A DNA stretch of 64,000 nt. Origin: Nitzschia sp. pyKryTriq1. Its lineage: Eukaryota; Bacillariophyta; Bacillariophyceae; Bacillariales; Bacillariaceae. The position numbers were made by a program, and so were the translations under genes. Positions 30,231 through 38,100 of this stretch are shown in pieces; position 1 is the first letter of the stretch; every line of letters begins with the position of its first letter. The notes below the pieces were generated by a model that searched no databases, had not been told where the DNA came from, and saw nothing but the letters and a program-made list of their open reading frames with translations. Location of the stretch: contig OY101131.1 in assembly GCA_956465555.1 (NCBI GenBank), positions 881,469 to 945,468 of the forward strand, read 5' to 3'.

Positions 30231-32171
30231 TTATCCAGAGAGATTGATGGAATCCGTAAAGAGTTCATTAAAGGATTTCGCGTCGTTGGCAGTTTCGCGA
30301 AGCTTGGTCAGCATGAGACGATTGGCTGTCACAAAGGTAGCCTGATTGTACTCGAGACCATGCTCTCGACATAGACTCATGAGCAAGTCGCGAACGGTTC
30401 GTAAATGATGTCGAGCAAGACGGGGCCAGAGATGATGCTCGACTTGGAACTGGAGGCCGCCATGGAACCAATCCATCCAGGGAGGACAATCGATGCTGAG
30501 CGAGCCTCTCAGTTGGGTTCGAAGAAATCCATTGCTGGCGTCATCATAGGTGACACCCGTATGGACGGGCATTCCAAAATGGCTCAGGGTAATCTGCACG
30601 TGCAAAAGTCCTGCCACAAAATGCGCGGGCAGAAAGAATACCAGTCGGGAGGTCCAGTTCGGGAGCATCATCGTTAGGGCGATGAGCCAAGTCCAGAAAC
30701 CAATCAAGGAGAGGATTTGGAGGTGACGTTTCCAGACGAGTTCTTGTTGCGTCCCGGAGAGACCGAGCGCGTGAATGAAGCTTTGAGCGTAGAGATTGAA
30801 TCGTGCGACCATCATCACTGGGTAATAGAGGTAGTGTTGATGTCTCACGAGCAAATGCGTCCACGAATCCACAGCCAGGCTACGATTGGAATAGGTGGAG
30901 TAGAGATCTCCCTTGAGAATGGCCGGATCGACGGCAAAGACGGGCAAATGTTGGATATCGGGATCGTAATCACACGAGTTGGTCACGAGATGATGGAGGT
31001 TATGGCTTTGTTTCCACCAGCCAATACTGACTCCAGTCATGAGATTCCCCACAAATAGACCCAGATAACTATCGGAGATACGATCATGGGTGACTGAATT
31101 GTGCCCCAAGTCATGCCCGATAAAGGCCATTTGCTGCCAGAACATTCCCAACAGGAGTCCCGCTCCAAGATGTACCCAGACATCGTTGTTGTTGTTGTCA
31201 TTGTCATTGTTGCTGCTTGTCCTCCACAAGACTCCGGCTATGACACATTGGAACATGACGATATAAATCGCCATTTTGGTATAATAAAAGTTCATGTCCG
31301 TCTCGAACATTCCTGCATCTTCCAGTTTGGTAGTCAATTCCCGAAACGCCAAGGTCGCAGCGTCTTGATGAGGATGATGTTTCTCCACAATAGTAATATC
31401 ATTATCATGATCAACCTTTTCTTCTTCTTCTTCTTCTTTGAGATGAGCATAAAAGAATTTGTCCAACACACCTACACCACCACCGCCACCATTATTATTT
31501 TTATGATTATTATCATCACCACCACCACCACCACGACCACGATACACAAAGGCAGGATGGGTACTATAAAAGGCATCGGTCGCATCTTTGCCCGACATGG
31601 CTCGAAGGGTCAGATGGCCTCCGGGATGATTCATTTGCCAACGAGGAGTGGCATGATAGACTTTGTTGCCAATAATAATCAGACACTTGGTGTCGGGATC
31701 GGCTTGCTCTTTGACTTCGGCACGAGTCATTGTCATTGTCCGCATCGGCATTGTCATTGTCATGCCACTCGTATTATCCATGGACAATGACAATGACGAT
31801 GATGATGATTGTGATGCTTTTGAGTTTGATTTTGCCACCAATGCTGCTGTTGCTGCTTGTGCGGCACTGTTTGCCATGTTGGTGGGGGCCATCATGATCT
31901 TGTTCGTGGTCTTTACGGGCACTCCTCTTTCCTCTTCCTCCTCCTGCGGCTGCTCCTGCGGCTGCTGCTGTTCCTGCGGGGGAAGTGGTGTTGTGTCAGT
32001 TACTACAGGTACTTGTACCACACCATCCTTCTTCATGTTGATGATGCAGGTCGTCTTTGTCGTTGCCGTAGTTGTAGCTGCTGTTGTTGTGGTCGGATGA
32101 CTACTACTACTACTACTAGGTTCCATGATCGTTGTGGCGCTTGTAACAGTGATGGGAGTACCAACAGCCAT
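30231..32171 (-). CDS. Cytochrome b5-fused front-end desaturase
   Basis: A membrane enzyme of 646 residues that should insert a double bond between an existing one and the carboxyl end of a fatty acyl chain (Delta-5/6/8 type), or act on sphingolipid bases, using cytochrome b5-delivered electrons in the ER. The cytochrome b5 domain has the heme motif HPGG at 182-185. The three His boxes are HDLGH (353-357), HNLHH (390-394) and QVEHH (576-580). The Gln in the third box is diagnostic of front-end enzymes. Membrane segments lie near 298-316, 334-352 and 488-530. The N-terminal roughly 150 residues are an extra, Thr/Ser/Gln/Met-rich low-complexity extension. A Gly/Asn-rich insert (about 211-235) follows the b5 domain. 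Substrate position cannot be fixed from sequence. Confidence 0.92.
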   Translation of the reverse strand: MAVGTPITVTSATTIMEPSSSSSSHPTTTTAATTTATTKTTCIINMKKDGVVQVPVVTDTTPLPPQEQQQPQEQPQEEEEERGVPVKTTNKIMMAPTNMANSAAQAATAALVAKSNSKASQSSSSSLSLSMDNTSGMTMTMPMRTMTMTRAEVKEQADPDTKCLIIIGNKVYHATPRWQMNHPGGHLTLRAMSGKDATDAFYSTHPAFVYRGRGGGGGDDNNHKNNNGGGGGVGVLDKFFYAHLKEEEEEEKVDHDNDITIVEKHHPHQDAATLAFRELTTKLEDAGMFETDMNFYYTKMAIYIVMFQCVIAGVLWRTSSNNDNDNNNNDVWVHLGAGLLLGMFWQQMAFIGHDLGHNSVTHDRISDSYLGLFVGNLMTGVSIGWWKQSHNLHHLVTNSCDYDPDIQHLPVFAVDPAILKGDLYSTYSNRSLAVDSWTHLLVRHQHYLYYPVMMVARFNLYAQSFIHALGLSGTQQELVWKRHLQILSLIGFWTWLIALTMMLPNWTSRLVFFLPAHFVAGLLHVQITLSHFGMPVHTGVTYDDASNGFLRTQLRGSLSIDCPPWMDWFHGGLQFQVEHHLWPRLARHHLRTVRDLLMSLCREHGLEYNQATFVTANRLMLTKLRETANDAKSFNELFTDSINLSG

Positions 32172-33087
32172 GATTTAGTTAGCTATTTAGCGAGTGGGGA
32201 TGATGGATGGATGGATGGATGGATGGATGAATCGACGAGAAGCGCCAGAAATAATATAATATATTGTAAAAATACGAATACGAATGAATGTATGCACCGA
32301 TACAGTATGTTGTGTTGTGTTGTGATGATGAAATGAAGCAAGAGTCAAATTATTATCATAAAATAAAATAATAAACAAGCCAGAATACGAACTACTTGCT
32401 TTCTGCCGACCGACCGTTTTGTACCTCTTGCTGATGCATGCAGCAGATGCATGCATGCATGCATCGATGATCATGCATGCATGCCGATAGTAGTGAACGG
32501 AAACAATGACGAAGAATCTTCGCTTTTTTTCTCGCCAATAGCAGCTGCGCGCCGATGCATTTTATTTATCATTCCCTGCATTCCCCGCCCTTCATCTTCG
32601 TTCGCTTATTTATTGTGTCTTTCTCTCTCTCTCTCTTTCTCTCTTTCTTTCTTTCTTTCTCCCTGCCTCTCCCTACCGGTAACATACCCTCTCCGATAAT
32701 GATCCTCGCTCGCTGTTAATTCTCGTGCGTGCGTGGTCGGAAAGAAGACCACGCACGCACCACCGTACACTTACAGTCCACCGGTACCGGAAGAGAAAAT
32801 GTAGCGTACTGTAGGAGAGAGAAGAACGGTCGGCGCGCATGGGCCGGCTTGCGGACTGACTCAAGTGGCACATTACACTATTACCGGCACAGGATTATTT
32901 ATCATGCACCGGCACTTTACGTTAGTCTACCGTTACCAATACCAGTATGTGCCAGGTACTCGTTGAGAGTTAGCTACAGGTGGTAGATCTGGAGCTACCG
33001 GTGGTACTGGTACTGTACAAGTACAAGTATGATGGGTACCTGAAGGTATGGGCTGCTACCCCCGCCCGTAACTTGCAGTTAAGGCTG
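32172..33087. promoter_or_regulatory. Upstream region of the desaturase, rich in short repeats and palindromes
   Basis: Contains a (GGAT)n run at about 32198-32228, a GCATGCATGCAT cluster near 32436-32484, a CTTTCTTTC run near 32625-32660, a strong hairpin at 32725-32760 and several ACCGGTAC motifs between 32680 and 33010. No gene is supported. Some of these may be regulatory, but that is inference. Confidence 0.45.
32725..32760. other. Perfect 14-bp inverted repeat with 8-nt loop
   Basis: The arms GTGCGTGCGTGGTC (32725-32738) and GACCACGCACGCAC (32747-32760) pair perfectly around an 8-nt loop. It lies about 550 bp upstream of the desaturase start. It could form a cruciform or an RNA hairpin, or bind a dimeric factor. 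Confidence 0.75.
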
Positions 33088-33300
33088 GGTTCGATATAGA
33101 GGGGTTACTTGGTTCGATAGAGGGGTTAGTTGGTACCCATCAAGGGGATAAACCATACCCTAGACCCTCAAAAGGGTTAACACCTAAATGCACCGCCCCC
33201 AAAACAGCCCATTTGGTTCGATCACTAGGAATCAATGCTAGGTTCGATCACTAGGATTCAATGCTTGGTTCGATCGATTCGACTGAAATCCTTGGTTCGG
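33088..33300 (+). repeat. Short direct repeats containing GGTTCGAT
   Basis: Two units of about 24 bp (GGTTCGATA, then GAGGGGTTA) lie at 33088-33132. About three units of 26 bp (GGTTCGATCACTAGGA, then TCAATGCT) lie at 33213-33285. A further GGTTCGGTC is at 33293. The GGTTCGA core resembles an RNA polymerase III B box, but no tRNA fold or A box was seen. Confidence 0.7.
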
Positions 33301-33503
33301 TCTACCGGGGGAAGGACAGACGCTACTTTACTACGGTAGTAGACTACTGCTAGCTAGTAGAGAGAGTGACGGGTCGTGTCCTACGTCGTCGAGCAAATCA
33401 AATATTGAATAGCTTGTGGAAAACGAACACTGTGACAAAAGTGCGCACAGATCTCGGCCAATCAGAATCGAGAACGCACGAAATCCGAAAATAGACCCCC
33501 CGA

Positions 33504-34007
33504 ATGGGATTTTCAACCAAAAATCTACAGAAGACTTCCGGCATAACTTGCACAAAGTGCTGCATTGCTGGGCACAGTCGGTCCAGCTCTAAATTCTGTG
33601 CTTGGAATGACAAATATCAAGAAGATAATATGGAAACATGGTGTCAGCTTGTACGAAGTCAAGTAACCATTCCTCCCTTTGATGCAACACTTACCTGCCA
33701 GACATGTGACCGTGTGGGTCATCTTCCTGGATCCTTCCGATGCATTGGTCATCCTGCTTTTGACTTTGACATCGCCCGATGGCATGATGCAATGTTTTCC
33801 TGGGACGAGGATGCAGAAGTATATTATGGTGAGTGCTTTCTCATTGCTTTATGGCGCCTTGGCAGCAGTTCGTTTACGAGTATCCGTATTATTGCGCATA
33901 TTCAGTGCATTGGTATGTCGCTGCGACATTTTCTCACGGTACTTATCCCTGCGTGGACCGGTACGCGAATGGAATTCAGCCATGGGAGACTTTGCAGACG
34001 AGGATGA
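33504..34007 (+). CDS. Zinc-knuckle ORF, possibly from a mobile element
   Basis: An open frame of up to 167 residues with two Cys/His clusters: CTKCCIAGHSRSSSKFC near the start and CQTCDRVGHLPGSFRC in the middle. Both fit a C-x2-C-x3/4-GH-x4/6-C pattern used by zinc knuckles in nucleic-acid-binding proteins and in several transposon families. No transposase core is visible. The boundaries, and whether it is expressed, are uncertain. It lies immediately before a decayed copy of the 9.2-kb MITE family, so a common origin is possible. It is probably a remnant. Confidence 0.35.
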   Translation: MGFSTKNLQKTSGITCTKCCIAGHSRSSSKFCAWNDKYQEDNMETWCQLVRSQVTIPPFDATLTCQTCDRVGHLPGSFRCIGHPAFDFDIARWHDAMFSWDEDAEVYYGECFLIALWRLGSSSFTSIRIIAHIQCIGMSLRHFLTVLIPAWTGTRMEFSHGRLCRRG

Positions 34008-34164
34008 AGAGTGCGACTCAGACGACTCAAAAGAGATTCCATGTTACAGTGAAAATGACGAGATAGCAATGTTCGATGGAATGCAGCTGGAAGACGATGA
34101 ATAAAGTATCCCACATGAAAGAAGTTCATTACTAGTCTACTCTATATATGCCAGGGACGTTAAC

Positions 34165-34460
34165 TTCGCCTAGTTTCCGAAAGTTCCGCACTTCATCATG
34201 TCTGTATAAAGTTAGGAAGGCTAGAAACCGGCTATTTAGGACAAAATGACTACCTAGGCACTAGGTTTCCGTTGAAGGTGCGGAAACTCTCCAAACAGTC
34301 AAAAGTTACCATCTACACAGTCTAAGTAAAAAGTATTGCATGCGCAACATTAACGTCTGACACATATAATGCATCCAAGTAGCTCGCCGAAATTGGCTAT
34401 CTAGTTCGGCGAGATTGCGATCCAGTCGTGTACGTTTGAGTACCGGATTCTACAGGAAAC
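34165..34460. mobile_element. Decayed relative of the 9245-9804 MITE
   Basis: The order of matching blocks is the same as in the complete copy: AGTTTCCG and GCAC, then AGGCTAGAAA, then GTTTCCGTTGA followed by GTGCGGAAAC, then AAGTAGCTCGCC and GCGATCCAGTCGTGTA followed by GAGTACCGG. The right half is recognisable. The outer left arm is missing or unalignable. Substantial divergence implies this copy is much older. Confidence 0.6.
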
Positions 34461-35110
34461 ACTAATTCAGTCCTTTTCTGCCCATATTTTTTAGTACTCC
34501 ACCTTAAGTAGGGTACTGTCGCGGCACGTACAAACCCTACGAGTTTCTACGGTGGCCCGCGCGACACTACTCAAAACATTTTTGGACGAAAAGCACCTCA
34601 CTTGACAATGGCACTCCGAAAGCAACAATACGGTCAGTTCTTAAGACTATCAACTGTCAACATGTGTGACTATGATAGTGATAGACTATATCATAGAAGG
34701 GTATTATTAAATTTCAAGTATGTGAGTCGTACCAGCCATTGTAATGCACTCCATTTTTTTGTCCGATTTTGTCAGATTATAAATAAAATCCGGATTTTAT
34801 TGTCCGAAATGGGGTGCGTCACTACCCTACTTAAACCCATACCGGTACAAGAACAGCATCATGCGTACCGGTATTCTTTCCTTCCCCGGATCGACATACA
34901 GTACGGTACCATCATGACACACCATCATTCATCATCATCATCACCATTCATCATTCATCATCATCGCCTGATCATCCATAATACTACTACTGTATTCTAT
35001 CTATCACCCATATTATTTTGTTCGCTTCTTCACTTCCACTACTACTACTCTAGTCTACTCTAGTAGCTAGTAGCTAGTAGACTGGTACACGCTACAACTA
35101 ATACGACGCG
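34461..35110. promoter_or_regulatory. Upstream region of the kinesin gene
   Basis: No gene is supported. It holds a perfect 18-bp palindrome ATAAAATCCGGATTTTAT near 34785-34803, ACCGGTAC motifs near 34840 and 34868, a (CAT)n tract near 34920-34975 and CTAGTAG repeats near 35050-35080. Confidence 0.45.
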
Positions 35111-38100
35111 ATGAGCGATCCATCATCATCGTCATCATCAGCAGCAGCAGCAGCAGCAGCAGCATCCGCCGCCTTGGATGATGCGGATGCGAATGCGAAT
35201 GCGGATCATGCGAATGCTCATGATGAAGATGTCTACTATCATCACAATCACAATCATAATAATAGTATTATGGACAACAGGCTGAATGTTTGTTTACGAC
35301 TCCGGCCCATGAACAAACTGGAAATCTCGAAACGGTCCAAGGATTGCATCCATATTACTACTACTACCACTACGATTGACGACGAGGCTGATGATAATGA
35401 TAATGATTCAAAGACGAAGAAGAAGAACAACAGCAACAGCAACAGCAACAACAACAACAACAACAACAAGAATAACAAGAAGAAGAAGAATGCTGATAAA
35501 AGGACGACGACTGTCCTGACGGTCGACTCGCCACTCCAAGGCCAATCCTATGCCTTTTCCAAGTTTCAAAGTAATAATGCCATTTTCGATGAATTGGCTA
35601 CCCACCACGACGTTTATCACACCAGTGGCCTTGCCACAATCCCCATGAAACTACTCAACTACTACTATCACAATTACAATTACAACCACCACTACAACCA
35701 CCACCACCATCACTTGTGGAATACGCATCCACAAGGAATTGATTGTACAGTTTTGGCCTTTGGACCGACGGGGACTGGCAAGAGTCATTTACTGTTGGGT
35801 GGTCGAGGTGGTGGAGGTGGTGGAGGTGATGGACGTGCTGCTGCTGCTGCTGCTGCAGCTGGAGGTGGCTCCAACAGCAACCTGAACTGGAACATGAATG
35901 ACTTGACTACTAGTACTAGTACTACTACTAGTACTACGCAGGATGATGATGATGATGATCCCGATGCATTATTGCTAGACTATTTGAAACAACAACAACA
36001 ACAACAACAACAAGGACGACAATATGACAGAAAGGATCCATCCTCATTATTATCCTCCTCCTCCTCGTCGCCAGTATTATCTTCTTCTCATGGAATACTG
36101 ATTCGAATCGTTACGGATTTATTTCGACTTGTTCATCATAATCCAGACCAACCACAACCACAACAACAACAACAACAACCACGACCACAAAAAAGTCTGG
36201 AGGAGGAGGATGATGGATCATCGCCTACTACATCCCAACCACAACAACCACAACCACCACCATACTACATTATCAAATTCAGCATGGTCGAACTCTATAT
36301 GGAACAATGGATTGATTTGTTGGCATTTGACGACGACCAAAACAGCAACAACAACAACAACAAGACTAAGAATAAGAAGAATGATTCCATCGTCTGGGTC
36401 GAGAGCAGCAGCAGCAACAACAACAATACATCATCCTCATCCTCATCCTCAACTTCGAAATTGCACGGAGCTGTGGAATTGTGCTGTGTCAATGCGCAAG
36501 ATGTTATTCGTGCCGTCATTCGAGGACGACAAATGCATCGCATGGGGTGGGCCGCGACGCAACACAATAGCGATGCGGCACGATCGACCATTATCTATCA
36601 ACTCCAAGTCGTGCAGCAACAACAACAACAACAAGTAGTATCGCAACAACAAGTATCCACTACTACTGCTACATCATCAACATCAATACCATCATCATCA
36701 ACATCAACATCAACATCCATATTATTCTCTTCTACTTCGACACTTCGAATAGTGGATTTGGCAGGAAGTGAATGGGGAAAATCCAAATCGTCACGACAAC
36801 TCGATAGTCCATTGGCATTGGAAGGACGAATGGTCAGTGCGTCCTTACAAAGCATGATTCATTATGTACGGTCCAAACAACAAGGGGGGGCTACTACTAC
36901 CACGGATGGTAACAACAACAACAAATCGTCATCGTCACGACGAACCTCCCGAATGATGTCACCCCCCTCATCATCTTCTTCTTCGAACAAACCACTGTAC
37001 ATGAGCAAATTGACCAAATACTTGCAATCCAGTTTGGATGGACCCTGTTTTACAACGGTATTCTTGACTTGTTCTCCTTCGAGTTATAGTGTCAGTGATA
37101 CACTTCAAACATTACGATTCGGTGAAATGCTACAACAATTGAAATTAAAGTCCATGCCCACAATGATACCCACAACAACAACAACAACAACAACATCAAC
37201 AACACCCACACCAACCATTATTATTGAGAATCCATGGATACGATTGCAACAAGCGGAACAACGTGCTCAACACTTGACACAATTTGTCAAACTCTTGGCC
37301 GTCGAATGTCGAATGGTTCGGAAAACGGGCAAGATTAAACAACCCCACGCGGTATGGGATGTCATTTCCAGAATTGCCAAAAGCAGTACTAGTGAAGACG
37401 AAGCGGGAGCATCGGATCTTGTCATTTCTGTCACGAGCCGTAAAAAACAACAAGAAGAAGAATTGGCATCATCCATGCCAGATCATATCTCTCAAGAAAC
37501 GATGCGCCAAGCGATACAAGAGGCACAACAAGTCAGGGAAAAGGCCGAAAGTCAAATACGGGATGTCCAATCGGAACTGGCAGCCTTACGGGCCGAACGA
37601 GAACATTTGAAAGCGGAACAGCAACGAGTCGAACGAGAACGGAAAGAGACACAAGCTGAATTACTGTCCGTCAAGGAGGCCAAGTCGGAGGTCGATCAAG
37701 AATTGCAAACGAGCCGATTTCGTGAAAAGGAAGCGATTGTCTTTTTACGACAATTTCGTAGCTTTTATTGGCGACTCTTGAAAAGCAAGGCGGCACATGG
37801 CAGCAGCGGCAGTAGTATCGATGCAGCAATCATGATGATGACTGTGAATGATACCATTCTTCATCAAGTACCGGGTGCAGCCGATTTAAACGCCCTGTTG
37901 GATGTGGATCGGGTCATGATTCAAAGTGGATTGATCGAATCGGATGAATTGGGCGAAGATACCAACGATCCTAACTACAGTCCGTCTCAGATTGCGATTC
38001 AAAAGTCCGAGATGGAAGCCGAACAAGCTCAAGAGCGGGAACAACAGATACTGTTTCGAGGCGGCGGCGGCGGCGGCGGCGGCGGTCGTACAGGTACTAT

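Noticed and set aside
33088-33300. tRNA gene considered because of GGTTCGAT cores
   Set aside because: No acceptor stem, anticodon arm or A box could be placed around any of the cores.
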